Source: Planctomycetota bacterium
GTDB lineage: Bacteria > Planctomycetota > Planctomycetia > Pirellulales > Lacipirellulaceae
Length of the DNA: 64,000 nucleotides
Direction of reading: 5' to 3'
Assembly: GCA_029259915.1 (NCBI GenBank)
Contig: JAJDED010000050.1
Location: 62,001-126,000 of the forward strand
Shown: positions 47,759 through 55,992 of the stretch, piece after piece
Position numbering within the stretch: position 1 is the first letter of the stretch
How the letters are laid out: the number at the start of each line of letters is the position of its first letter
Notes under the pieces: generated by a model
Databases searched by the model: none
What the model was told of the DNA's origin: nothing
Seen by the model: only the letters and a program-made list of their open reading frames with translations
Position numbers and translations under genes: made by a program

Positions 47759-48316
47759 ATGAAAATACTCTTGGACAAGGAAAAGCTCCACGACGGGGTT
47801 TCCCGTTTAGCCCAGGATATCGAAACCGCCTTTGAGGGACGGCACATGACGATCATCGGCGTGCTGACGGGCAGCGTCGTGCTCGTAGCCGATTTAATCC
47901 GCCTGATCGATCAGCCGATGCGTGTCGGCGTTATCCAGGCCAGTAGCTACCGGGGTGCAACCACCGAGCGTGGCGAGCTGATCATCAATTCCGAACTGAT
48001 GCTCGACATCACCGGCCGCGACGTGCTGTTGGTGGACGACATTTTCGATACAGGCCACACACTTGAGCGTGTTGTGGACAAGCTCCACGAATTCGAACCC
48101 AGTTCGATTCGCTCGGCAGTTCTCTTGCGTAAAGAAGGTCGGCAGGAAGTCGAGTACGAGCCCGATTTTGCCGCGTTCCGGATTCCCGATGAATTTGTCG
48201 TAGGCTACGGCCTCGATTACGAAGACATGTATCGCAATCTACCCTTCTTGGCGGCGCTGGAACCCGAAGACCTCCAGAAGCACGCCGAGCACGTCTCAGC
48301 AAATCAGTTGCTCTAG
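47759..48316 (+). CDS. hpt: hypoxanthine phosphoribosyltransferase
   Basis: Hpt salvages hypoxanthine (and often guanine) to nucleotide using PRPP. The 185-residue protein has GVLTGSVVLVADLIRLI, the SSYRGATTERGELIIN region and the PRPP loop RDVLLVDDIFDTGHTLERV, then FVVGYGLDYEDMYRNLPFL, all typical. An AAGGAG eight bases upstream decides the ATG at 47759 over an out-of-frame ATG seven bases earlier. It belongs functionally with upp and nupC. Confidence 0.95.
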   Translation: MKILLDKEKLHDGVSRLAQDIETAFEGRHMTIIGVLTGSVVLVADLIRLIDQPMRVGVIQASSYRGATTERGELIINSELMLDITGRDVLLVDDIFDTGHTLERVVDKLHEFEPSSIRSAVLLRKEGRQEVEYEPDFAAFRIPDEFVVGYGLDYEDMYRNLPFLAALEPEDLQKHAEHVSANQLL

Positions 48317-48329
48317 AACAAGACATACA

Positions 48330-48407
48330 AAACGCAGATTTCGCAGATTATCGCGGAGACTCATTCAAAGGTTTCGTTCTCAGCGGCAGGCTGCGCGATC
48401 AGCGTTT
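48330..48407. repeat. phrase-like palindrome with CGCAGATT words
   Basis: AAACGCAGATTTCGCAGATT and following ATCGCGG begin at 48330. An imperfect complement (AAACGCTGATCGCGCAG on the other strand) lies at 48391-48407, overlapping the end of the nuclease gene. It separates two convergent genes. Confidence 0.5.
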
Positions 48408-50006
48408 ATCTCCCTTGCGTGTACCCAGAAAGAATATGCCGATCATCAACAGCAACCCTGTGGTCGGTTCGGGAACCGCTTGCGAAGCAGACAGCGGAAA
48501 CGTTCCAACCTGTCGCTGCCATAGCAGGAAGTCGTCCCCATCAGTGTCGCCGTCGCTATTGGTATCACCCCCGGCGTTGACACCGTAAGCCGCTTGCCAG
48601 ATGGCCAAATCGGCGCTGTCGACAGTACCGCTCTGGTTGAAATCGGCTTCCAAGAAGGTGCCGCCAAGGACGTCGAAACTGATGGGGATGTTGACCAAGC
48701 TGTTGGCAGCCGACTGGCTCGAACTGGAAACGGTAATCGTGCCCGATTTCATTCCCAGCGTTGTCGTATCTAACGTAACCTGATGGGTGTTGCCGCCACC
48801 CAGTGCCAGGTCCAAATCGGTAATGCCTCCGCCGATCAAATCACCCGAGACGTTTAAAGTGTAGTCCAATTCATCAGCCCCCGCGGCAACCAGCACACTG
48901 GCCACATTCTCGACAAGCACGTCGAGATTGACGACATCATTGAGATTGATCGTCCCCGGCAAAGCCGAAGCAAGGGTCGCACTCATCGAAGCCGGAAGCT
49001 GATAATCGGCCACCACGGGAAGGTGGTCGGACACATGCGCCAGATCGTTCAATACACCAGATGTCTGAGACCTGCCAACAAATGTATTATTGATTGCTTG
49101 GTTGTAAGAAACTCCATCGTTGCCAAAAGCATGGTACGACCCGGGAATGTAGCTGAGCCCCTCGTTATCCAGCAGCTCGCCCGTGACCAGTTGAAAATCA
49201 AACCGATCGTCCAACCCACCCGTAACCAGACCGTCGCTGCCGTCATGTGGGCTTTGCGTATGAACAGCGGCAAGCGAAGAGTTGTTGTGCCAGGTCCCTG
49301 AAGTGCTGATCGGGTCAAAGGCTTGGCCGTTACCCGCACCCAAAAGGGTCTGGTACATCGCCTCACTACTCGATTGGATATTATAGTCCCCTGCATAAAT
49401 CGCGTTTGTGCCCTGCCCCAACGCATCAGCGTCGGCGCGAACAAATTGCGCCTCAAAGTTACGCCGGCTTTGATCCGTGCCTGTGGTTCCTGCTTTGTAG
49501 TGGTCGTTGTAAATGTAGATATCCGCCGAGCTGTCATACCCCACCGGGCGAAGCTGGAAGCGGGCGCTCTGCCGTGCCGCAGCGGAACCTCCAGTCGTAC
49601 CGAAAGCCTTCTCACCAATTAGTGACAGTGTGTTGGTATTGTAGATCAGGGTCTGTCGGATGTTGTCTGTAAAGTTGGGAAGGGTTATGACGGTGCTTCG
49701 TCCGTAAGTCCCTGCACCGTAGATTCCGTCGAGTAGATTGACGAACGCCTGGGTCGTCGTCGAAGGGTCGTCGTGCTCTTGGAAGATCAATACGTCGATG
49801 GGCTTGGCAATGCCGTTGGTTACCTCATCACTGATTGCTTGGAGAACGTTGTCCATCCCCGTGCGAGGGTTGGGGTTGTTGCCGCTAGGGAAAGTACCAT
49901 TGGCAGTGTTGTAGGTAACAATCCGCAATTGGGCATAACCGGCTTGCGCCAACCAGCCTAATGTTAAAACAACAACACAACCATGAAACAAGAGAGTGCG
50001 AATCAT
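48399..50006 (-). CDS. secreted EEP-fold nuclease/phosphatase with dockerin-like and PEP-CTERM ends
   Basis: From the ATG at 50006 the protein (535 aa) has a signal peptide ending near QAGYAQ. An endonuclease/exonuclease/phosphatase domain (about 25-340) shows LRIVTYNTANGTF, VLIFQEHDD, NAIYAGDYNI and HVSDHLPVVADY, the active-site set of the family. A beta domain (about 345-455) follows, then a dockerin-like calcium-binding pair (ADFNQSGTVDSADLAIWQ and DTNSDGDTDGDDFLLWQR). It ends with VPEP, a membrane helix and a basic tail, a PEP-CTERM signal for exosortase processing. DNA, RNA or phosphoester substrates are possible. Confidence 0.85.
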   Translation of the reverse strand: MIRTLLFHGCVVVLTLGWLAQAGYAQLRIVTYNTANGTFPSGNNPNPRTGMDNVLQAISDEVTNGIAKPIDVLIFQEHDDPSTTTQAFVNLLDGIYGAGTYGRSTVITLPNFTDNIRQTLIYNTNTLSLIGEKAFGTTGGSAAARQSARFQLRPVGYDSSADIYIYNDHYKAGTTGTDQSRRNFEAQFVRADADALGQGTNAIYAGDYNIQSSSEAMYQTLLGAGNGQAFDPISTSGTWHNNSSLAAVHTQSPHDGSDGLVTGGLDDRFDFQLVTGELLDNEGLSYIPGSYHAFGNDGVSYNQAINNTFVGRSQTSGVLNDLAHVSDHLPVVADYQLPASMSATLASALPGTINLNDVVNLDVLVENVASVLVAAGADELDYTLNVSGDLIGGGITDLDLALGGGNTHQVTLDTTTLGMKSGTITVSSSSQSAANSLVNIPISFDVLGGTFLEADFNQSGTVDSADLAIWQAAYGVNAGGDTNSDGDTDGDDFLLWQRQVGTFPLSASQAVPEPTTGLLLMIGIFFLGTRKGDKR

Positions 50007-50177
50007 TCTCTGCCACCTATTTTTTGGAGATAAGAAAACGAGAAGATACCTGTAAAAAATGGGCGCAGCCAATATGACGCACCCTACGCCTTTTATTAGA
50101 ATCTACCGGGTATGTCAGGGCAAGAAAAGTGTGGGCCAGTTGCGGCAATCCACGGCATTTTCTGGCGAAAAATCCGT

Positions 50178-52016
50178 TCAATCTCTTCGCTGTCTGGAGA
50201 CCAGTGACACGAGGCATGACACAAACACCGCCAACACAACCGCTGTAGGCTCGGGAACAGACGTGGTTGCCTCCGTAAGAGGCGCTATGCCGTACTGAGC
50301 CTCCCAAATCGCCAAATCGCCTGCGGTTACGTCGCCATCCCCGTTGGCATCTCCAGGGCCGAAGGCCAGCCCGCCAACCACGCCCAGATTGCGCTGCCAA
50401 ATCAAATAGTCGGTCCCATCCACGTCGCTGTCGCCATCGAAGTCGGCATTCTGAGTTGATGTGCCATATTGGGTCTCCCAGATCGCCAAATCACCGGCGG
50501 TCACGTCCCCGTCTCCGTCGGCATCGCCAAGCCCAAACAACGGGCCCCCCACCACACCAAAATTGCGCTGCCAAATCAAAAAGTCGGTCCCATCCACGTC
50601 ACCATCTCCATCAAAGTCCGCATTCGGAGGTGCCACACCATTAAACGACCCGGGGCTCCCAACATCCCCGCCCGGATGCAGCGGAGTGTCGGTCGAGATG
50701 AAGAATGAGCCTGCCGTATCTCCATCGGAGCTGAGATCCCAACTTGCGCTGTTGGTGGGGTCTGCACTTAAATCATTAAGATTGATCGATGCTCCATCGG
50801 TACTCGTTGGCCAACCGCTTCCAGATGAGTAAGTAACGGTGGCAATGGCATTAGCTGTTGTACGCCCCCCTATGTTGGTGTCAGCCAAGTACGCAGAAAA
50901 ACTATCCCATAAGGCAATTGTGTCGCCGCCGTTAGCAAGCCCAGAAAAATTCGACACTGGTATAAAATTTGTGCCATTCGTCCCACCTGGGTCCCACGCA
51001 TCTTGAATTTGTTGCAACGTAAGAGCATCGCCGTCGAACAGTACCGCCGCCGTTCCGTTGGCCAGGGACCCCGAAGTGATGTTTGCGCCTGAGAGATCAG
51101 CGTTGTCGTCATCATCAAATACGAAGGGCGTTGAATTGAAATCGATAGGTGTTCCGCGGTTATTATAGATTTCTACCCACTCCCACATACCTTCGTTAAG
51201 ACTAGTGTTGGACATGATCTCCGTGAAAACAACGCCCGCAGGGGCTGTGCCTCCGGGCACTATCCCAGGGTTGCCGACATCAGCGCCTGGTGTGAGCAGT
51301 TGCATGCTTGTTACCGCACCGGCGACTCCGTCTTGGCTCAGTTGCCAATTGGCGCCGTCCTGGTTGCTGCCGGTTCCATTCCAGCGTACCGACGACATGC
51401 CATCGCCTGCCGGAAAACCCATGCTGTAATCGATGCTAAATGCCGCGTTGTTAAAGCTGCCGACTTCGCACGTATTGCCTGCGGCTCCAGGATTTGCGCA
51501 GAGTGCGCCTCCCAGGTTCGGATCGATGAGGTCCGCATCATAGTTCGCCCGATCTGGCCAAAAGCCGACGGCCGTACCAGTGTTTGTTAGCGTCGGGAAT
51601 GAATTCAGCGAGACCAGTGGGACCGAGCCCGGAAGACTCCAGGCATCTCTGAAAAACTGATCATTGTGCGTGGCTGGGTTCGCTGCCCCCAAGAATCCAT
51701 CGTAAAGAACGGCTACGCCATCAGCCGGAATAATCGTATTGGTGGCAACCGTATTCTGGATGTTTGGACTAGCTGAGCTAGAAATATCAGGGTCGCTCAA
51801 ACGGTCTGCGTAATAGCCGTTCAAGTCAATGGCCGACCCGCTTGTATTGCGAACTTCGATCCACTCCCAGACGCTCTCGTCGTTCGGATCAAACATGATC
51901 TCAGTTATTTCTAACTGGGCAACGACTGGTGAAGCCGAACACATCACCAAAAAATTAACTGCAAAGAATAACTTCGTCCTGGTAAAAGCAAATCGAAGTC
52001 GACAGTTGTGATTCAC
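50178..52016 (-). CDS. secreted lamin-tail-domain protein with two dockerin-like pairs and PEP-CTERM
   Basis: The 612-residue protein starts at GTG with a GGAGAGGA upstream and has a signal peptide ending SPVVAQ. Two lamin-tail-like domains follow, one from about 35 (LEITEIMFDPNDESVWEWIE) and one from about 265 (VVFTEIMSNTSLNEGMWEWV). Near the end lie two almost identical 53-residue dockerin-like segments (466-518 and 524-576), each with DFDGD and DGDVTAGDLAIWE loops. The last part is VPEP, a hydrophobic helix and SRQRRD. It is expected to be exported and anchored or released at the cell surface. No enzymatic motif is visible. Confidence 0.85.
   Translation of the reverse strand: MNHNCRLRFAFTRTKLFFAVNFLVMCSASPVVAQLEITEIMFDPNDESVWEWIEVRNTSGSAIDLNGYYADRLSDPDISSSASPNIQNTVATNTIIPADGVAVLYDGFLGAANPATHNDQFFRDAWSLPGSVPLVSLNSFPTLTNTGTAVGFWPDRANYDADLIDPNLGGALCANPGAAGNTCEVGSFNNAAFSIDYSMGFPAGDGMSSVRWNGTGSNQDGANWQLSQDGVAGAVTSMQLLTPGADVGNPGIVPGGTAPAGVVFTEIMSNTSLNEGMWEWVEIYNNRGTPIDFNSTPFVFDDDDNADLSGANITSGSLANGTAAVLFDGDALTLQQIQDAWDPGGTNGTNFIPVSNFSGLANGGDTIALWDSFSAYLADTNIGGRTTANAIATVTYSSGSGWPTSTDGASINLNDLSADPTNSASWDLSSDGDTAGSFFISTDTPLHPGGDVGSPGSFNGVAPPNADFDGDGDVDGTDFLIWQRNFGVVGGPLFGLGDADGDGDVTAGDLAIWETQYGTSTQNADFDGDSDVDGTDYLIWQRNLGVVGGLAFGPGDANGDGDVTAGDLAIWEAQYGIAPLTEATTSVPEPTAVVLAVFVSCLVSLVSRQRRD
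50289..50621 (-). repeat. tandem duplication of a dockerin-like unit
   Basis: Two copies with a period of 58 residues (174 bases) encode the segments with GTDFLIWQRNFGVVGG and GTDYLIWQRNLGVVGG. Protein identity between copies is high, so the duplication is fairly recent. Confidence 0.85.
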
Positions 52017-52062
52017 AGCGATTCCTCTCCTACAACCGCATTACTCCCCCTATAAAAGATAA

Positions 52063-52093
52063 CAGGGCGATCTGCTCGAAGCAAATCGCCCTG
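52063..52093 (-). terminator. hairpin terminator after the 710-aa PEP-CTERM gene
   Basis: A 9-bp perfect stem (CAGGGCGAT at 52063-52071 with its complement at 52085-52093), extended by TGC/GCA around a TCGAA loop, lies 27 bases after the stop on the minus strand. The following T tract is broken (TTATCTTTTA). Confidence 0.6.
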
Positions 52094-52119
52094 CAATCGT
52101 GTTATTCAAAGGTTTGAAC

Positions 52120-54252
52120 TCAACGGCGTCGACGTAAAGAGACGATGCTAAGGCCCAGTCCGATTAGTGCAATCGAAGCTGGTTCAGGCACAGCCGAACT
52201 TCCGGCCAGCGGTCCCATGTTGTTGAAACCGTAATTGAGCTCCCAATCGGCCAGATCGGCGGCATCGAACGTCGCCAGGTTCAACTGCCAGTCCAAGAAG
52301 TCTTGGCCATCGACCAATCCATCAAGATTGAAATCGCCCAGACGCGTGCCGAGAATGCCTTCGACCAATTCCGTGACATCCGCCGCGGTGAGCAAGCCGT
52401 CGCTGGTCAGGTCATACCACTCGGCTCCGACCGATGCGGAAACTGTCCCACCGAGAGTCGGATCGACAATCGCGTCTTGCAATGCCTGGATGTCGGCGTA
52501 ATCGACATTTCCATCATCGTTGATGTCGCCACGGGTGAAGATAATCTGCGTACCTTCGTTGAACAGACCGGGGTTAAACGGTTTTTGATCAAGATCCCCA
52601 GATCCCAATGAGAGCTCATGATAGATAATCGTGCCCGACGCGGGATCAAAGACGTAAAGGTCTTCGTCAAATGTCGGAGACCCCACAGGCCCATTGACAT
52701 CTTGTTCAATGATGTAGATATACCCCGTACTTTTATCGTAACCAACTTTGGTCGTGTTAGAAACCTGCGTGTCGTTATCATTCGCACCCGAGATAGGAAT
52801 GGGCACACCCACCGTATAGGCATCGGGATCATCAAAGCCCGTTCCGGCTGGTCCGGCGGCAAGCACTTCGTCAAAACCGCTGGCATCGGAATCGGGATTA
52901 TCATAATCGGCGATGTCGATGGTAATCACACGCGGCTCCTCAGCCGTCTCGCCCCCGTTACCGGTGGGCTCTACAAAGCTGCCTGGGGTCGTATCGAAAA
53001 AGCCACTTTCGACGATGACCAAATCGCCATTTTTGTTGACAAACAGTTGGTCAATCTCAGCATCGTTCGTCGTGGCATCGACGTCGGGATTCTCTGCCAA
53101 ACCAAACTGTGTGGCAAACGGGCCACCATCAGGAGTATTGGCAAGCTCTTTCTTGGTGGCGGTTTTTGCAACGAGGTCCAACTCGTAGAAGGCAATGTCG
53201 TCGCCACCGCCATCGCTATCGGCGGCCCAAATCCCGATCGTGCCATTGTTCTTTACAAGTGCCCAACCGGTCGGATTGGTTTCCGAGAGAGGGTCAAGCG
53301 CCAGCCGCCCGGCCATTGTAGATTCCCACGACTCGGTATTGTTCACACTGTTAAAGCCACCCTCCTGATCATCTTTCGCCGCCGATGGCGGATCAAATGG
53401 GCCTGGTGGCAATGTGGCAAACCCTTGGCTGGTACTTACGCGATTCCACAGTCGAATGTTGAAGTCCTGAGTCGCCGGATCAGGCCCCGAAGAGGCATCC
53501 AAAAATACTAGCGTCTCTGGATTGATGAAGTCGATTTGAGAGTCAAAGAAGGATGGGCCCACCGGAGTCTGTTTGCCCAATTCCCCAATTTTCACAAAAG
53601 AGCCAGGAACATGGACCGTATTTGTGCCCGCAGGATCCGAAGGATGCCGAACATTGTTGGCCACACCATCGTTCACGCCATCCCACAATGGGCTGCCGAT
53701 GGTCCCCAAAAACGACTCGTTGGCGATAGTAATATCCAATGGACGACCATAGATCGTTCCCTTGGGACGAGAATTGGTCACGAAATCGTCGAGAATCGCC
53801 TGATAATTAATCCGGTAAAGGTCCCAATCCCCCTGAGTGTCGCCAACAGAATCCAAAGCCGGTGGCGAACCGCTGTCGAAGGATCCCACGTAGATCGTGC
53901 CGTTGGCTGAATTGAATGTAACCGCGGAAATTTCTTCCCGATTACCAGCAGATATCCCCTCAGGTAGATTACCGCTTTGTTCGCCATCGAAAATCTCAAA
54001 TCCCATCCACACCGAAAACAGTGGGTCGTTATTGAACACGCCTGAAGTAGCACCATGGCCAATAGCGCTCACGTCGTAAAACATAATTGAGTCGGAAGGG
54101 TTTCCCGGAACATTTCCCACGCCGGAAGGTAGCCCGCTCCCCATCGCAAAGATTTTCCGCGGGATAGGCGCCCCTGCCTCGGCGACAGAAGAAATCACCA
54201 AACTGGCCAGCAGACACGCCAGCATACCAATTCCTAAATGGCGTTTTTTCAT
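52120..54252 (-). CDS. secreted PEP-CTERM protein with dockerin-like segments, unknown
   Basis: The 710-residue protein has a signal peptide (IGMLACLLASLVISSVAEAG) and a 500-residue domain of repeated beta-like blades with phrases such as TIYVGSFDSG, LVIVESGFFDT and TGYIYIIEQDVNGPVG, which may be a propeller. Dockerin-like calcium loops follow (GDINDDGNVDYADIQAL, LTSDGLLTAADVTELV, GDFNLDGLVDGQDFLDWQ). The end is VPEPASIALIGLGLSIVS with four arginines, a PEP-CTERM signal. No catalytic motif is certain; a distant relation to DUF839/PhoX-like proteins is conceivable but unproven. Exported, probably surface-linked. Confidence 0.8.
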   Translation of the reverse strand: MKKRHLGIGMLACLLASLVISSVAEAGAPIPRKIFAMGSGLPSGVGNVPGNPSDSIMFYDVSAIGHGATSGVFNNDPLFSVWMGFEIFDGEQSGNLPEGISAGNREEISAVTFNSANGTIYVGSFDSGSPPALDSVGDTQGDWDLYRINYQAILDDFVTNSRPKGTIYGRPLDITIANESFLGTIGSPLWDGVNDGVANNVRHPSDPAGTNTVHVPGSFVKIGELGKQTPVGPSFFDSQIDFINPETLVFLDASSGPDPATQDFNIRLWNRVSTSQGFATLPPGPFDPPSAAKDDQEGGFNSVNNTESWESTMAGRLALDPLSETNPTGWALVKNNGTIGIWAADSDGGGDDIAFYELDLVAKTATKKELANTPDGGPFATQFGLAENPDVDATTNDAEIDQLFVNKNGDLVIVESGFFDTTPGSFVEPTGNGGETAEEPRVITIDIADYDNPDSDASGFDEVLAAGPAGTGFDDPDAYTVGVPIPISGANDNDTQVSNTTKVGYDKSTGYIYIIEQDVNGPVGSPTFDEDLYVFDPASGTIIYHELSLGSGDLDQKPFNPGLFNEGTQIIFTRGDINDDGNVDYADIQALQDAIVDPTLGGTVSASVGAEWYDLTSDGLLTAADVTELVEGILGTRLGDFNLDGLVDGQDFLDWQLNLATFDAADLADWELNYGFNNMGPLAGSSAVPEPASIALIGLGLSIVSLRRRR

Positions 54253-54375
54253 GATGTGTGATCCTCAAATTCGGGTAAGGTTCAAATGCTTCGAGTATCA
54301 ATCCAATCCAACCTATGACTAACAAATAATCAAGCGTAGTTGCCACAGGAAATCTGCAATGTGCGAAACGGATTC

Positions 54376-54465
54376 ACCGCAAAGGCACAATGGGCACAAA
54401 GAAAAATAGGGGGGCTGATCAATTCTTCCTTTTTGTCTCCTTGGTGTCCATCGTGTCTTTGTGGT
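54376..54465. repeat. phrase-like palindrome with CCGCAAAGG words
   Basis: ACCGCAAAGGCACAATGGGC and onward (54376-54406) pairs with 54435-54465 at 23 of 31 positions by complement. Both arms are built of short, similar words of about nine to ten bases (CGCAAAGG, CACAATGGG, CACAAAGAA). Confidence 0.65.
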
Positions 54466-54499
54466 TCAACTTTGTACGGCAGGAGAAATTCCTGCTCTT

Positions 54500-54542
54500 A
54501 AAAAAACCAGAGCCGCCGCCGGTTATGCGGCCGACGACGGCT
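54500..54542 (-). terminator. Rho-independent terminator of the 293-aa-frame PEP-CTERM gene
   Basis: On the minus strand AGCCGTCGTCGG pairs with CCGGCGGCGGCT around a CCGCATAA loop (two G-U-type positions). It is followed by CTGG and seven T. It lies about 95 bases after the stop at 54638. Confidence 0.7.
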
Positions 54543-54637
54543 CGGGTGGATGTCACGCTTGGAAGAGCACTCGTCAAAGTGTCGTCTGCTCTTCACATTC
54601 TTTAGGAGCATGTCTCCTTATTCTTCACTAGAAATCG

Positions 54638-55498
54638 TTAGCTCCGGCGACGGGTGCTGGCGATTCCTGCCAAGCCCAACAGGACCAAGGCCAAACTGGC
54701 TGGCTCGGGAATGTTCGAGCCATTCATGGCGTTGGCCACGACACTATCAAAGTCGTCACCCAAGGCGACCGAGTCGATCACAGCGTTAAACGTCGGTCCA
54801 CTGGATATCGTGTCCTGCCGTATGGACAAATTATTGATTAGAGTGAACGCCGCGCCCGGAACGAGATCAGAAAGACTAGGGCTGGCGATGCTGACCGGGT
54901 CGACCCACAAGTTGGTTTGCCCCGTGTTAACTTCGTAGGACCCTACGACTTTGTACTGCTGACCGAAGTTCAGGTCGGCACTAAAGTCCAAAGGGTTACC
55001 AGAGCTTCCTGACAAGCCAAATCGGAAACCCGCGCCGCCGATACCCGTGCTTGGGTCCGTTACGTGGGCCCGAGTGCGGAAGTTAAAAGTGCCGCTGTCC
55101 CTGAAGTGCAAAATGTACGATTGGTTTTCAAGTTTAGCACCCGAGCCAGCACGTGTATCGTTGATGGTTACCAGCGCGGCATAGTACCATGTCTCGCCAG
55201 CGCCGATCGTGTGTAGACCAGTACTGTTAAATGCAAGTCTACTGACATCTTCACCGGTTATGGGGAAGGCATCCTGAACCGACACGGCTTCACCAGTAGC
55301 AGTGACTTGAACTTTTCCACTAGTGGCACCACTATGCGTTTGCCAAAGTCCGCCAGATACATTAGCGCCAGCGTTAGTATCGGTCAATTGACCAGCAGCG
55401 TAAGAAAACGAGTCCGACATAAACGTCGTTGCGTTTGCCGTCGTACCGATCATCGCGATCAGCGCTAGGGCGCAAAAACTAAAAGCAATTCTCTTCAT
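54638..55498 (-). CDS. PEP-CTERM protein, lectin-like beta domain
   Basis: From the ATG at 55498, preceded by GGGAGGAG, the protein is 286 residues. It has a signal peptide (FCALALIAMIGTTANA), one beta-rich domain of about 225 residues with FRDSGTFNFRTRAHVTDPST and VDPVSIASPSLSDLVPGAAF, and the ending IPEPASLALVLLGLAGIAST with RRRS, a PEP-CTERM signal. The fold resembles concanavalin-like secreted domains, but this is a guess from pattern. It is the smallest of the four PEP-CTERM proteins here and lacks a dockerin-like segment. Confidence 0.78.
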   Translation of the reverse strand: MKRIAFSFCALALIAMIGTTANATTFMSDSFSYAAGQLTDTNAGANVSGGLWQTHSGATSGKVQVTATGEAVSVQDAFPITGEDVSRLAFNSTGLHTIGAGETWYYAALVTINDTRAGSGAKLENQSYILHFRDSGTFNFRTRAHVTDPSTGIGGAGFRFGLSGSSGNPLDFSADLNFGQQYKVVGSYEVNTGQTNLWVDPVSIASPSLSDLVPGAAFTLINNLSIRQDTISSGPTFNAVIDSVALGDDFDSVVANAMNGSNIPEPASLALVLLGLAGIASTRRRS

Positions 55499-55985
55499 TA
55501 GAACTCCTCCCAAAAACAAAAAAATTTGAACGTCTCAGTGAGTTTCGTGTTGCTCAACCACAAGTTGTTCAACTGCACACATGCGATGCTGCGTCTCCGA
55601 CGATTTCAAACTGCCGGGTCCGGGGCAGCGATCGGACCCAACCATTAGCGAAAATGATAAGCTCCCTTCATTTAGATATTATGATGGTTAGGCAGAATAT
55701 CCGAATTCATTTTATGTGAAATTTACCAAAAATGCTGGAAAAAACATTTGTATTCCGTGATTTTCGGGTATCAGAGTCAGAAATAGGTAGTTTCCGCATC
55801 CTCCCGCAGCAGGTGCTGCGTTTATCCTGAGAGCCGTAATACACCAGTATTTTACTGAACCACGACGAGAAACCACGGATTGCTCAGATGTCACTGATAT
55901 AGGCGACCACTTGTCAATGTTCTTTTTTCACCGTCAGTATGAAAGTTCAAACCTTTCTTTTCATCCGTGTCACTCCGCGCAATCC
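55499..55985. other. AT-rich gap with small hairpins and a repeat arm
   Basis: No gene is supported in these 487 bases. They hold a perfect 7-bp inverted repeat GGGTCCG/CGGACCC (55616-55622 and 55633-55639) upstream of the minus-strand gene, and a CGCAGCA/TGCTGCG hairpin near 55806. The left arm of the palindrome with AACCACGGATTG words lies at 55870-55882. Confidence 0.55.
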
Positions 55986-55992
55986 GTGGTTT
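55870..55992. repeat. phrase-like palindrome with CCACGGAT words
   Basis: AAACCACGGATTG at 55870-55882 is exactly complementary to 55980-55992. Beyond this core the arms remain loosely similar (CACTGAT on the left, CACGGAT in the complement of the right). The right arm covers the likely start of the second nuclease gene. Confidence 0.7.

Larger units (their letters stand above)
54253..54637. other. gap with palindromic repeat and terminator
   Basis: The 385 bases between two PEP-CTERM genes hold no gene. They contain the palindrome at 54376-54465 and the minus-strand terminator at 54500-54542, both listed separately. The part nearest 54253 is the leader of the 710-aa gene. Confidence 0.6.

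Noticed and set aside
50050..50110. ACGCACCCTACGCC words before the lamin-tail gene as another palindrome
   Set aside because: Only one arm is visible, so it cannot be supported as an inverted repeat from this window.
52618..53511. Plus-strand frame of 297 codons opposite the 710-aa PEP-CTERM gene
   Set aside because: Low-complexity shadow of a secreted beta-rich gene, with no ribosome-binding site or motif.
55712..55894. 60-codon minus-strand frame in the gap before the second nuclease gene
   Set aside because: No ribosome-binding site or family feature; it overlaps small hairpins and the repeat arm.
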